NCBI GenBank assembly: GCA_039545355.1
Contig: BCJJ01000003.1
Location: 496,001 to 560,000 of the forward strand
Reading direction: 5' to 3'
DNA from: Trichosporon coremiiforme
Taxonomy: Eukaryota; Basidiomycota; Tremellomycetes; Trichosporonales; Trichosporonaceae
DNA: 64,000 nt
Shown here in pieces: positions 10,451 through 21,941 of this stretch. A program made the position numbers and the translations under genes. A model generated the notes under the pieces. It did not search any database, was not told the origin of the DNA, and saw only the letters and a program-made list of their open reading frames with translations. Positions within the stretch are counted from its first letter, which is position 1, and each line of letters starts with the position of its first letter.

Positions 10451-10863
10451 ATGTCCCCCGCTGTGTGAGTCAACAGTCAGTCCGCACTGACCGCAGCATC
10501 CCCACCGCCTCCTTCCCGCATATCATTGACCTTGTCTTCGAGTGCGCCTCGATCGGCGGCCTTGTGGCCTCGCGCGGTGCCTGTAAAGCCTGGCCCGAGC
10601 GCGCGACAAAGTTGATCGTCCACCATCTGATTCTTGAGGAGGACGGAGTCGTATGGATTCCGGCGACTTTTGGTTCGTGTCCGGAGTGGCTCGCTGGGCG
10701 TAGTCTGGAAGAGCTTGTTGAGGGTTACATCGAAGAGGAATACGGCAGCGACTTTGGCGCATCCATCTACCCGCGGCCGGACACAGTTGATGATCATTTA
10801 TACCGGATTGGCCAGAGGGGCTTAGAAATCGCCCCCAGCCTTGGCACGAGTTTTGCCGATTAA
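10451..10863 (+). CDS. F-box-like protein, type A, short
   Basis: Proposed exons are 10451-10464 (MSPAV) and 10497-10863, joined across a very short 32-base intron with donor GTGAGT and an ACTGAC branch motif next to the acceptor. Without splicing the same frame opens at 10348, which is the alternative. The product is about 126 residues. It opens with VIPTASFPHIIDLVFECA and a second helix, ASRGACKAWPERATK, the F-box-like pattern also seen at 7185-7505. The rest is acidic (EELVEGYIEEEYGSDF) with no C-terminal domain, so it is shorter than the type B relatives between 20 and 28 kb. The likely role is target recruitment to an SCF ligase, inferred only from the F-box-like fold. Confidence 0.5.
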
Positions 10864-11416
10864 GCCGTCTAGCAAGTGGCAGCCCACAGAACTCTAAACA
10901 AGTGGTTATGACACAAGCACTGTTGGGTGATCAGCAGTTGCGAGATGCGAGGCGGTTGGGTACAGGAGCTATCGTGCTCCCTGTCTTTGTTGGTACTGAG
11001 CGTTCAGACACTGTCATCAGATACACAGCCTTTTCATATCTGATTTCAGCTCGAAGCTCACCGTGAAGAGGAAGACAGAGATGCCGGCGTCGAAATCTTG
11101 ACGTTGGTGACGGCTGTACTGAGTCAGTGATTGGTGGCGAGCCGTGGAGATTGAGTTGTATGCAGATGACATGAAGAGATGAGAGAAGAAGACAGATCAT
11201 GCACGTCATGCACAGCGTTGAGGTGATTGGACTGGTGATCTGCGCCCATCGGAGTTATCGCTTTCGCCGTCATGGCGATGACCGTCGGACCGACGACGCG
11301 AGAGCATCGATGAACACAGAAACGAATATGATGCATCGCGGTGTTTAAATCTCGGTCAATTATGCTATGTTGCCGGGCATCTCTTGCAGGACACCCGGCG
11401 AGAGCACGGGGCCACA
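10864..11416. other. Intergenic, nothing recognised
   Basis: Region between two convergent genes. No frame with a credible product, no RNA gene and no repeat array. Confidence 0.5.
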
Positions 11417-14400
11417 CTACTGGACACCCTGCTCGGCCTTCATCTGCTTCAGCAGAGCCCAATCGGACATGTCCACCTGTGATTGTCAGCTGAGTTCAAG
11501 GAGTCAAGCATGGAAAGAGGGGGGAAGGGGAAGTGGGTTTGGCCATTATTGGCGTGGTGGAGGGAGGGGTCTGGCCGCAATCGAGGTGTGATCGCCGAAC
11601 GGAACCAAATTTTCAGCCTCCATCACCACCACTGCTCCACGACAATGGCACACCGCCAACAACCCCCCGAGAGAGAAACGTCGATTTCTCGACCTTTCTA
11701 CCACAACTTAGTGAAAAACTAACTTGATCACGGAAGTTGGCCTTCAGGGTATCAAGACTCTGTCGAGAAATCAGCGAAACAACCGCGTCGTTTTGGTCAA
11801 AGTGTCTGCCAAAGGTTCGTGCAGCTTGATGCGATGCACGCTCGATCTTGACAGCAACACCTGTCGATGTCAGTGTGCGTGGGACGGGTCGGGGAATTCA
11901 TGAGACATACCTGCACCAATCTGGTTCCGCTTGACAACCTGGAAGGACTTGTGGTTGATCTCCAGACCGGTGATCTTGCCTAGCGGGATTATTTCGCGCT
12001 TGTTGGTCTCCTTGTCGACACGGACAACTCCGACGGGCGTACCCACACGGACCGTGGCACCATCGATCAAGTCACATCTGCCAAGTCAGCAAACGGCATC
12101 AACGAATAAAATTCTCACCCCAAAATGATCGGATCACGGTTGGCAAACGGCTTGAGGATCTTGAGCTTGCAGGGCCAAACCGCATTAGGCGCCGCCTCCT
12201 TCTGACGGGCCTCCTTGACCTCCTCCATGTGCTTCTTGAAGGCGTCGAACAGGTGGTAGATAATCATGGCGGAGAAGATCTTGACACCCTCACGCTTCGC
12301 CTGCTCCTCCGCCTCAAAGGTCACGGGAACATCGAAGCAGAGCATGACGGCGTACTCGGGCGCGCGGTCGAGCATGAGACCGGCACGGATCACGGCCGAC
12401 TTGTAAACGGGTCCCAGACCGAACTCGAAGACGGGAATGTTCATGTCCTTGAGGAAGACGAGGAGGGCCTCGAGGGATCCAAGCGTCGAGGCCTGGACGA
12501 AGACACCACGGCCGGACTTCTGGACAAACTTGTCGAGCGAGGTGAGGTCGTCCATGGCGAGGTCCTTGTAGTACTCGACCTCGTCGTCGTTCTTGGCGAC
12601 GAACATGCGCGCACCGGCGATGGCCTTCTCGAGACCCGGGGCTGCGATCTTGACACCGAGCGCGGCCTTGACCTCCTTGTGGTGCACATAGGCCGACTTG
12701 ATACGCAGTTCGCGCATCGGCTGCGGCGTCAGGAGCGCACGGACGTTGGTCACAATGGGTCCGTTCATGCCACAGAGCACAATCTTGTCGCCTTCGCGCA
12801 GCACACCGTTGACGAGGACAATGTCGATGGTGGTGCCGAGACCCTCGATGACCTTGACCTCGAGAATGGTCGCCTCAGCCTCGGACAGGTACATGAGCGA
12901 ACCGGTCATGCGGTCCTGGGTGAGCTTGACGAGGAGCGCGAGCAGGTCGGGGACACCCTCGCCGGTGACGGCCGAGGTGGGGACGATGGAGACGATACGT
13001 CCGGGCTGGGGGTTCTCGTCGTAGAGCTCCGAGTTGAGTCCCTGCTCCATGAGGATACCCTTGATGTACTGGACGCGGTCGGCGAACATGCGCTGCATAC
13101 GCTTGGACTGCGCGGCAAGGGTCTCGCGGAAGCCGACGTCGGGGAGCGTCTTCCACTCGGTCGCGTCGAGCTTGTCAATCTTGTTGAGCGCGACGATGAA
13201 GGGAGTCTTGCGCATCTTGAGCAGGTTGAGCGACTCGATGGTCTGAGGCTCGAGACCGTGCGTGATGTCAATGACGAGGATGGCAATGTTACACAGCGAG
13301 GAACCACGCGAACGCAGGTTGGTGAACGACTCGTGTCCGGGCGTGTCGATGATGAGGAGACCGGGGATGTTGACCTGCACCTCGTTGTTCTTGTTGACGA
13401 CCTGCGTCTTCTCGACAAGCGCCTCCTTCGGGAAGAAGGTGGCACCGATCTGCTGCGTGATACCACCGGCCTCGCCCTCCTGGACGGAGGTCTGACGGAT
13501 CTTGTCAAGCAGCTTCGTCTTTCCAGTGTCGACGTGTCCGAGAATACAACAGATGGGCGAACGCAGGTCAGTCTTGTCCTGCGCGGCCTCGGCGGCCTTG
13601 CGGCGCGCAGCGATCGCGACACGAGCACGCTCCTTGGCCTGCTCGACCTCGTCCTCGGAAGAGTCGTCCGAGTCCTCGTCCGAGTCGTCGTCCGAGTCCT
13701 CGTCACTGTCCTCGTCGGAGTCCTCGTCAGAGTCCTCCTCGGACTCCGACTCGGAGTCCTCCTGGACGGGCTTCTTGCCATTGGCGGCAGCCTTGGCAGG
13801 AGCAGCCTTGCCGGCGGGCTTGGCCGGGGCAGCCTTCGCGGCGGACTTAGCAGCAGGCTTGGCCACCTCCTTTGCGGCAGGCTTGGGTGGCGGCGGGGCC
13901 TCGTCCTCGCTCGACTTGTCCCAGTCGTCCTCCGACTCCTCCTTCTTGTCGTCGACTTTCAGGTCCTTGACGCCGGCGGCGACGTCGGCGACCTCGTCGT
14001 CCGACTTGTCCCAGTCGTCCTCCTCGTCGTCCTTCTTCTCGTCCTTCTTGTCCTCGGGCTTGGTAGCTTCGACCTTGGGGGAGGATGGCGCGGGAGTGGA
14101 AGGAGCGGGGGTGGAGGGCTGGCTGGGGGTCTTAGCCTGCGGGCCCTTTCCGCCCTTCTTCTTGTTGAAGGGGCGCTTGGCAGCGGGGGCACCTCCCTCG
14201 AGCGCGGCGATCTTGACGCCGGACGCGAGCAGAGCCTGCTTACGCGCCTCGGCTGCAGCACGCTCACGCTTCTGGGCGGGCGTCAGGAGACGGCCCTCGG
14301 CCTTGGCCTTCTCCTTCTTTAGCCGCTCCTTCTCCTTTTTCGCGTCCTTGGCGGCCTGGATACGGGCCTCCTCCTCGGCGGCGGCACGCTCCTCCTCCTC

Positions 14401-15539
14401 GATCTGACGCAGACGCTCCTCCTCGGCACGGCGGGCCTCCTCCTCGAGACGCTTCTTCTCCTCCATCGCCTTCTGCATCGCGAGAATGTGCGCTGACACC
14501 TTCTTCGGCTTTGCGGGCTCAGGCTCGGCCTTGGCGGCACTCTTCTTCTTCTTCTTCTTCTTGTCCGCGGCTGACGCAGTGGGCTCGTCGGCGGCCTCCT
14601 CGTCGGCGGCCTCGGGGGCAGGAGTCGAAGGCTCGGGAGTAGCGGCTCCAGAGTCAGCCTCGTCGGCAGCGGCGGCCTTCTTCTTGGCCGCCTGCGCCTT
14701 CTTCTTAGCCTTCTCCTTCTCCTTCTTCAGCTTCTCCTTCTCCTTCTTGGAGAGGATCCTGGTGCCACCAGTCTCCTCCTCCTCGGGCTCGTCGGCGGGC
14801 GGGGTGGGCTCGTCCTTGGGCTTGGCGGCCTCGGCGGCGGCGCGGGCAGCGGCAGCGTCGGCAGCGGCCTTCTCGAGGAAATCGTCGTCGTCCTCCTCGA
14901 CGGCCTGCTTCTTGCCCTTCTTTCCCTTCTTTCCCTTCTTAGCCTTCACGTCCTCCTCGGGCCACTCGTCGTCAAGGTTCGCACGCTCGGCCTCCTTGGG
15001 CGCCTCAGGCTCTTCCTCGGGCTCGGCCTCGTCCTCGGACTCGACAGCCTTCTTGGACTTCTTTCCCTTCTTGCCCTTCTTGGGCTTGACATCGTCCTCG
15101 GGCCACTCGTCGTCGAGGTTGGCGCGCTCGGGCTCCTTCGAGTCGAATCCGTCCTCGTCGTCCATGTCGATGTCGGCAAAGGCGGACTGCTTCTTCTTCT
15201 TCTTGTCCTTCTTCTTGTTCTTGGCCGCAGCGATGGCAGCCTGATACGTCAGTGTCCGCAAGTTCGCCTGAGCTCACCATGAGGCCACCTCCACCGAACT
15301 CGTCGTCCTCGTCGAGGGCGTCAAAGGCACCGCCACCTCCCGCGTTATCGTCCTCGACGGGGGTGGCCATCTTGGCCTCGAGCTCCTTCTCCTTGGCGGC
15401 CCTGTAGACAATAGTCAGCATTGTGATACGGGAGTAATAGTGGTGTGCAGCGGCATGCAGACAGGTCCCTCACGCACCAGAAAGCGTCGTCGTCGTCACC
15501 TCCCTTCTTTCCCTTCTTGCCCTTGTTCTTGGGGGGCAT
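11417..15539 (-). CDS. FUN12: Translation initiation factor eIF5B
   Basis: Six exons: 15478-15539, 15278-15401, 12119-15240, 11911-12077, 11724-11860 and 11417-11476, giving 1223 residues. The GTPase directs 60S joining in the cytosol. About 600 N-terminal residues are low-complexity lysine/glutamate/serine runs, including acidic DEDSDEDSD repeats and several [15 protein letters not shown] units, which is normal for fungal eIF5B. The G domain shows GHVDTGKT (about residue 627), [20 protein letters not shown] and NKIDKLD. Domains II-IV follow, with [15 protein letters not shown] late in exon 3 and [20 protein letters not shown] in exon 5. The last exon encodes [19 protein letters not shown]. 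Its preceding intron, 11477-11723, is long at 247 bases; the others are 37-76. It is divergent from the capping enzyme, which starts 277 bases away. Confidence 0.97.
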
Positions 15540-15815
15540 TTTGGATGTTTTGCTAAGTAAGCCGAGTGGCAAGAAATGAGAGCAGTCGCTCAGACGTAAG
15601 GCCTCCGGCGGACGGGTCGTCTGCTCGGTCCGTAATGACCAGAATGACTTTTGCAAAATTCTGACGTGGATTAATTGACACTGCTTATCACTGGCTGCAA
15701 CCTGGTCGACCTCCACCACCGGTGCTTCGCGCCGCAGGTCGTCAATAGCGTCGTCTGCTGGTGTCTCCATCTCTTTACCTTTCTTGCTCCCCATCTGCCG
15801 CCCGCGTTTGGAGGA
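15540..15815. promoter_or_regulatory. Shared divergent promoter of eIF5B and capping enzyme
   Basis: The 276 bases between two divergent start codons, at 15539 (minus) and 15816 (plus), must hold both core promoters. No classical TATA box stands out. Confidence 0.6.
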
Positions 15816-17350
15816 ATGCCTGCCCAATCCATTATCCCCGAGATTCCGGGGACGCTTCTCACCGACCCCGAGGTCCGCCATCATTTGAATGATCATGTCG
15901 CCCAGCTTTGCCACCTGAACCAGCCAAAGTGAGCTAGCATTGACTTTCAGACAGCTGACCGCAGGTTCCCCGGCGCCCAGCCCGTGTCCTTCACAACGCA
16001 GTCTATCGCCATGCTCGAGAAGATGGAGTGAGCTCCTCGTTTAACGTAGTTGTGCTAACAGCAGTTTCTGGGTATGCGAGAAGTCTGACGGTGTTCGCGT
16101 CCTGCTCTTCGTCGTCATGAACGGCATGACGGGCAGCCAGGAGGTGTGGCTCGTGAGTTGGACGCCAGTTATACAGCTGACACCAGATCGACCGCAAGCA
16201 GCGCTACTTCTCCATCGACAACCTGCACTTCACGCACTGGGAATCGCTCGACGACCCCCTGACTGACACGATTCTGGACGGCGAGCTCGTGATCGACATT
16301 GATCCGCGCACGGGGGCGCAAGTAATGCGGTATTATGCTTTCGACTGCCTCGTCTTAAACGGCGAGAACATCATGAAGAAGCCTCTTGTGAAGCGTTTCG
16401 CCGTAAGTTTGATCTTCTCCTGCAGTAAGCTGACAACCAGCGCCTAAGGGAATGGGTCGTGGCGCCCATGAAGAAGGCGGCGCAGCGCTTCCCGGAGTGG
16501 AAGGAGAATGCGCCGTTCGAGATTCTTGCGAAGAAGCAGGAGCTCGCATACCATGTCTCGCAGGTGCTCAACGTACATGTTCCGCAGTTGCAGCACGGCC
16601 ACGACGGGCTCATCTTCACCTGCGCCGAGAGCGCGTACGTTCCCGGCACGGACGAGAAGATCCTCAAGTGGAAGCCGCCGAGCGAGAACTCGATTGACTT
16701 CAAGATCGAGCTCCGCTTCCCGCCGAGTGCATCAAATCCCAGCGAGCCGGACTACTGCGCCAAGCCCCACTTCCTCCTGAACCAGTGGATGGGTGGAGAC
16801 GGTCCGAATGCAAAGTACGAGTTTTTCGACGAGATGGATGTGGATGACGACGAGTGGGAGCAGTGAGTACGGAGCCGCAGCTGCCAGACGTTACCAAAGC
16901 TGACGACGGTAGAATGAAAGAGACGGGAGAAGAGTACGACGGCCGCGTCGTCGAAGTCACCTGGGACCAGACGCGCGGCGGCTGGCGCATGTTCCGCTTC
17001 CGCGACGACAAGCCCGAGGGCAACCACGCCAAGACGGTGCGCTCGGTGCTGCACAGTATCGAAGACGGAGTGGAGATTGCGGATGTAAGTGGACTGGAGG
17101 CATAGACCCACACCGGCTAGTTCACCGCCAGCTAGTCCGCATGTAAACCTGAGCTGACTCCCAGGTCCTCGCGCAACAGGACAAAGTGAAGACGGCATGG
17201 AAGCAGCGCGAGCAGCGAAACCGCGCCGGGGCCGCTGGGGCTGCCCCGCCCCGCCCGCCGAACGGATACCAGAAGCCCCCGCCGCCACCGGCGCACGGCG
17301 GACACGGCGGAGGCGCCCCGAGACCGGCGATGAGCGGATTGAAGCGATAG
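15816..17350 (+). CDS. CEG1: mRNA-capping enzyme guanylyltransferase subunit
   Basis: Seven exons: 15816-15928, 15965-16027, 16065-16152, 16187-16402, 16441-16862, 16913-17084 and 17165-17350, giving 419 residues. All introns are 34-80 bases with CTGAC or CTAAC branch motifs. The enzyme transfers GMP from GTP to the 5' diphosphate end of nascent RNA in the nucleus. The nucleotidyl-transferase motif I is EKSDGVR with the GMP-accepting Lys65. Motif III-like YYAFDCLVLNG, the DGLIF motif and KWKPP motif follow, then an OB-fold segment with GRVVEVTWDQ and RDDKPEGNH. The C-terminus is proline/glycine-rich (PPPPPAHGGHGGG). As in other fungi there is no fused triphosphatase. Confidence 0.96.
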
Positions 17351-17665
17351 TATTCTTGTTGTATGCATCTAGACTGTATCCGTGAGTTCGCCGGCTCCGA
17401 GCGCGAAGCGCGAGGCCTGAGATGAGGTGCTGCGGGGCTGTGGTATCGTGATGAGAAAGGTGAAGGCTATCGTGACTGGCTGATGGGGTGGATGCTGTCC
17501 TGATCGTGCGGGGTTGTGATGAGGTGGGTATCAGGAAGGGCAATAGTGCGACATCTGGCTTCAGATTCGGGTGGTTGAGTGGCGCGAGTGAGTTGACAGT
17601 GACGGGGTGGTGGTCGCATGGTCGTGGATGCTGGCTGGTGGTCACGATGCTGACGCTGATAAGAT
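17351..17665. other. Convergent intergenic gap
   Basis: About 300 bases between the 3' ends of the capping enzyme and the minus-strand gene at 17666. Nothing recognisable beyond 3' UTR sequence. Confidence 0.5.
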
Positions 17666-19235
17666 TTAGACCAGCTTCCTTTGACTCTTGACATCCTGCC
17701 ACAGCGCTTTCATCCTAAACCTCTCCACCTCATCCCCATCTCCTGTCTCTAATCCCGCTTTCACTCTGACCGCAGCGCGTTTCCACTCCTCAACCGCCTC
17801 GATCAGCTCTCCGTGCCGTGTCGCTTGACCGATCTGCGCCTCGACTTCAGCCACGCTCTTATGCGGGTGAAATGGCTGCGGCACAAGCATCTCGGCAGTG
17901 TATCCAGACGTCTTGCGACTGTGCTTTCTCTGCCTCCGAGTTCCTTCGAGCGGTGGAGACGGGGAAGGAGAAGGCGGCGGGGAAAAGGAATGGGACATGT
18001 GCGACCCCATGCCCTGTCACGGCGACGTTGGAGGACGTGGAGGCGTCGCAGGTGGAGGATGTGAGGAAGCAGGGCGAGACGGGTGGATGCAGCGAGGGAA
18101 CAATGCTGGGTAGAGGGAAGCTGCGTGGCGAGTCAGGAGTGAGGAGAGAGTGTGGTGCTGATGGACGAGGAGTTGGCGAGAGAGGTGTGAGGGGGCCTGC
18201 GGTGCGGGGTGGACTGGGCGGTGGCGAGCCGAGGACTTCGATCTCGGCTGGCGTGCTGGGCTTGATGCTCGTGTCTTCCTCGGAAGGTTCGAGCAGCGGT
18301 AGTAGTTCAGCCGTGGGACCATCCGGCGTTGTGCCTTCCTCGGTTGGCTCAAGTACAACGGGCGGTTCCAATTTGCTATGTTCGAGCTCCTCCTCCTCGA
18401 AGATGGTGTCAAGCGCCGCGGGGGAGATACGCCTTGATCGCCTACTCCCGCTGCTGACACCGAGAATACTAGCGCCGGTTGACGAAGAAGGTAGGCAGGG
18501 CAAGGCTTTTTCGCGATCACTGTGGTCAGCTCACTCCTCGACCTCGTAGCTAACTCACAACTCGCCCAGCGTCACTCGGGTAGGCATAAGCTCCCACTCC
18601 ACTCTCTGAGCTTCTCCTCCCAAGCTCGGGTTGAGGAGGTACCTCAACACGCCCCTTCCCTCCACCCTTCCTCCACCTACACCAACGGTGTCGGACCGGA
18701 TCCCGCAGTCTGTGTCGTAAGAGTCGAAGTAGACGAGCTGCTCAGCATTCGAACACTGAGCGCCCGTAGCAGTACACGAGTCGCAAGGCTGGAGACGGTA
18801 GATCTGGACCTGTAGCCCTGGATTGATTCCAGGGATGGGACAGAGGCGGAGGAAGCAGGGAAGGTCGTGGCAAGAGGTGCAGGGCAGCATTGTGTCAGCC
18901 TGCTGTCAGCTTGAATCTCGTGGACAGGCAGCTTACTCTCAGACGCCTAGGGGACCTGCTGCATCAGCTGAGGAGATTATTCTGGGGTCAGATACAAGTA
19001 GTGAACCAAGCATCTCACCTACCTCTCTCGCAGTCCAAAATAGGTATTCAAGTAGAGCACAAGAACTGAGTGAATCGGACGAACTGAGTGCCGAGGAGCG
19101 GCCGCGGCGAGAGGCGAGACAGCGGGAAAAAGTTGGACAACGTTGACTTGAGCGGTGTTGACATCGAACAATAGACCCGGACGTCGGCAGCGACCTACCC
19201 AACAGCGGGTACGACACACTGGCTCGCGCTCGCAC
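17666..19235 (-). CDS. Proline/serine-rich protein with cysteine-rich N-terminal part; model uncertain
   Basis: Several minus-strand segments look coding but do not all join in one frame. Upstream, about 19100-19220 has a cysteine/arginine-rich stretch (VCRTRCWVGRCRRPGLLF). About 18560-18900 encodes a second cysteine-rich stretch (LPCTSCHDLPC, QPCDSCTATGAQC), then good splice signals (donor GTGAGT near 18560, acceptor near 18521) into GEFDREKALPCLPSSSTG. This continues through an acidic, proline-rich tail to about 18010. The end, 17666-18010, is in another frame and encodes a helical, charged segment (EAVEEWKRAAVRV). A 67-base intron with a weak donor would close the frame. No clear membrane helix or signal peptide was found. 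It may be a secreted or membrane protein, or a decaying gene; I cannot assign a function. Confidence 0.35.
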
Positions 19236-19885
19236 TGTGTGATCAGCAGCGTGGCCCGCTGTGCCCCTTCACACCGGCTCTGCGGTCGGTATGCTTGTGC
19301 GGCGCCGTGAAGTGCCGTGTGGAGGACATCGGTAGTGAAGAGTCATCGATTACTGCGATCTGTTTATGATGTAGAGCGGCCAAGAGTACGTCAGAGAATG
19401 GTCAGGAAGAACAGGTGAGGTGTTGCTAGTGAACAGGTTGAGCAGAGTTGACGTGTGATGTTTAGGAGGGAAGAGTGCGACGATCTTGGCGATCAGATGC
19501 GGGCGCAGGTCAGCTCCAATCTGCGTCTGAGCATTGTGCACATCCGAGGATGTTGTAATGTTGTACATGCATGCAGACATTGTCTTCAAGTCACGGGACC
19601 GCACGGCTCCGTCAGGTAATGAAGATCACGGTCATTCGGACCGCGACCTCCGCAGGTCATCGCTTCGGTCGAGAGAAGGCGTTTTCAGTGTTGAGATCCT
19701 GCCTCATGGGCTCGATGACGCCTGGCGGCCCGTCGTAGGTCAGCAGCTTGTCTCTGGGGTCGACCATCAGGTCGGGGAGAAGGAAGTAGACCGGAAAACC
19801 ACCGATATGAGAGCCTAGAGATGCGTTGCGGTTCGCACATGATGAAACAGTGACTGTCGATGCAGCCCAAAGCGTAAGCCGTGTG
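19236..19885. other. Intergenic; possible exon remnant
   Basis: No complete gene. On the minus strand, about 19670-19810 reads as a plausible last exon (GGFPVYFLLPDLMVDPRDK) ending in a stop, with no partner exon found. It may be a fragment of a lost gene. Confidence 0.3.
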
Positions 19886-20916
19886 CTACGAGACTAGCTC
19901 AACTTCGTAGCTAACGTACTTCTCCCAGCAGCATCCAGGAGGCGATTCCACAGCGGCCCACTCCTCTTCCGAGATCTCCTCTTTCCATTCCTGCATACTG
20001 AGCGTGCGCACTTTTGGAGTGGGGCTCCAGGTCGGATCATCCGTCCTCTCCTCATTCAGAATCTCTTGGAAAGCGGCCGCCCATGACATCTCGGGGTCAG
20101 GGTCGCCCGTGTTCTCCTCCCAACTCTTCAGCCCAACAATAGTAAGCTTGCCGGCTTCGCACATGAAAGCGCCATGGATATCTCATGAAAATTTATGGTA
20201 GGAATACTTGCATTTGAGAAGTTCGTCGGCCGGCGGCTCTGGATTGAACGAGGGCAGGTAGAGAACGACGAGCTCGGTGTCCCTCGTTTCCCCGAGAATG
20301 CCGAACTCAATATCGTCGCAATAAAGCTCTGATAGATCTTGCGGGAAGACAGCTACTAACTTCGTTATACGGCTGTAGGTCCCTGAGAGAAAAGTGCCTA
20401 GGGCGATGTGGATAGTCTTCGGTCCTCCGAGAGACGATAGGTTGAATGACCACAGGCAGCGGCTGTTCACAGATTGCGTAAGCATTCAGATCTTCTCCGA
20501 GGAAGTGAGTACGACTGAACTCCGAACCAAACATCGTCGGCGGCGAAAGTCCTTCTAGAAGTTGCTCCACCGCACCCGGGCCGGTCTGTCCGTGGAGCCG
20601 CACAATCTGAACACTCGGGAAGCGGGCTGCAAGTCCTTCGTTCCGGTTGTTACCCCTCGTCTTGCCAGCATGGACATTCAGCATCCTCGTTCTCCATTTC
20701 AGGCCGCTTGACTCGAAGGTAGGCTGATGTGTCCACCTTGGTGCAGATGCGAAGAGGCTTGACGACATGAACGACGTGTTCGGCTATCCGTTTGTCTACG
20801 GCATCGCGGACAGCTCGTTAGGTCATTCGCAGTACGGGGATGGCTTCATCGAGGGCGAAGTCGAGGATGGGGCCTCGTGTGTGTGGATAGAACGCCCACT
20901 CGATGAGGACCATCAT
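19886..20916 (-). pseudogene. F-box-like pseudogene, type B copy 1
   Basis: Starts at 20916 with MMVLIEWAFYPHTRGPILD, matching the intact neighbour at 21024-21941 (TLDWAFYPHIRDLIL). The frame hits TAA right after VLRMT, where relatives have glutamine (RLTQRSVRD), so a C-to-T nonsense change is likely. The following codons, RAVRDAVDKRIAEHVVHVV, remain family-like. The central part (MLNVHAG, ARFPSVQIVRLHG) and the later part (LVAVFPQDLSELYCDD, TELVVLYLPSF) lie in other frames, which shows at least two frameshifts. The C-terminal signature LSMQEWKEEISEEEWAAVE is preserved and ends at 19886. It is decayed but recent enough to align end to end. Confidence 0.75.
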
Positions 20917-21023
20917 TTGGAGGAGCAATTGGGAGAAGGAGTGATTGCGAAAGGTGGAGGATCGGAAGTCGGTGAATTTCAGGTGTTCGCGATCTGGAGC
21001 GGAAGCAATATCCCTCGCACCTA

Positions 21024-21941
21024 TCACCTCGCGCAGGGGTCCGTGATGCACTCGGAAAGCGTTGAGACGAGCTTCCACTCCTGCGCCGGCACCTGGGTCC
21101 TCCATTGCTCAAGAGAGAGGATCTGAAGTCGTCGACCGTGTGGGTTTTGGGGGCAGGTGGCACGCTTGAAGTGACTGTCTTCGAGAAAGTGCCGTCGGAG
21201 AAGGTCTCCAATCGTGGTCTCGCCAGCGATCTTCCTGTTCAGTCCTTCGAGACCGACCAGCGTCAGCATTTCGCCAGGCACGCGTAGACACTCCATCAAG
21301 ATGCCTTGCAGGTAGTCGGGCTTGAAAAAGTTCTGGGTGAAAGCTTCGCCGTCATCGTCGTCCCAGACATCGTCCAGACTCGGCAGCAGGACGATCACTA
21401 GTTCAGACACTCGCACACCGCTCAGCGCCGGACTGTAGTGGACATTCCGGCAGCGGAGTGCGGAGAGGCGGCGAGGGAAGACGAAGATCATCCTCTGCGT
21501 CCTCTCAGACATCCAGAAATTGGGGGTGACATCCTCGACCGCTTCTTTGGGGAGAACTGCCTGAATCACACACCGAGGTGCAGGAGCGATGGCCGGCAGC
21601 ACGTTGTACAGGTCGCCGATACAGGGAAGGCGTGCGTACTGCAGATTTGGGAGATGCAGGCTAACCGCGTCGTGCGGTTCGAAGAGGTCGGGCGGGTAGA
21701 CGTCGAGAGCCTCGACTCGGGGAGCGACATCGGCTGTCTGAAACGCAAGTTGAACATGCCCAGCACGGGTGTAAAGTCGGCCCTTCTTGACAACGTAGAG
21801 AATGTGCTGAGCGAGTCGGCGGTCGAGGTAGTCACGCACGGAGCGCTGGGTCAAACGGAGGGCGGGAATTGCATCTTCAGGAGCAGCTTCGAGGATGAGG
21901 TCGCGAATGTGAGGGTAGAACGCCCAATCGAGCGTGGTCAT
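21024..21941 (-). CDS. F-box-like protein, type B copy 2, intact
   Basis: A single-exon gene of 305 residues from the ATG at 21941; the frame is open to 21974, but relatives start at the equivalent of MTTLDW. The N-terminal F-box-like segment reads LDWAFYPHIRDLILEAA, then PALRLTQRSVRDYLDRRLAQHILYVV. Next come short repeats with hydrophobic strands (RVEALDVYPPDLF, LPNLQYARLPC, VSELVIVLLPSLDD), suggesting a beta-rich or leucine-rich-repeat-like body. The C-terminal signature is ILSLEQWRTQVPAQEWKLVSTL. There is no signal peptide or membrane segment. The family role is unknown; by analogy with F-box proteins it may present targets to an SCF ubiquitin ligase. It lies head to tail with the pseudogene at 19886-20916. 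Confidence 0.75.
   Translation of the reverse strand: MTTLDWAFYPHIRDLILEAAPEDAIPALRLTQRSVRDYLDRRLAQHILYVVKKGRLYTRAGHVQLAFQTADVAPRVEALDVYPPDLFEPHDAVSLHLPNLQYARLPCIGDLYNVLPAIAPAPRCVIQAVLPKEAVEDVTPNFWMSERTQRMIFVFPRRLSALRCRNVHYSPALSGVRVSELVIVLLPSLDDVWDDDDGEAFTQNFFKPDYLQGILMECLRVPGEMLTLVGLEGLNRKIAGETTIGDLLRRHFLEDSHFKRATCPQNPHGRRLQILSLEQWRTQVPAQEWKLVSTLSECITDPCAR

Noticed and set aside
12229..14322. 697-codon open frame on the plus strand
   Set aside because: Exactly antisense to eIF5B exon 3. Its leucine/valine/glycine composition is the mirror of eIF5B's lysine/glutamate codons; no domain is visible.
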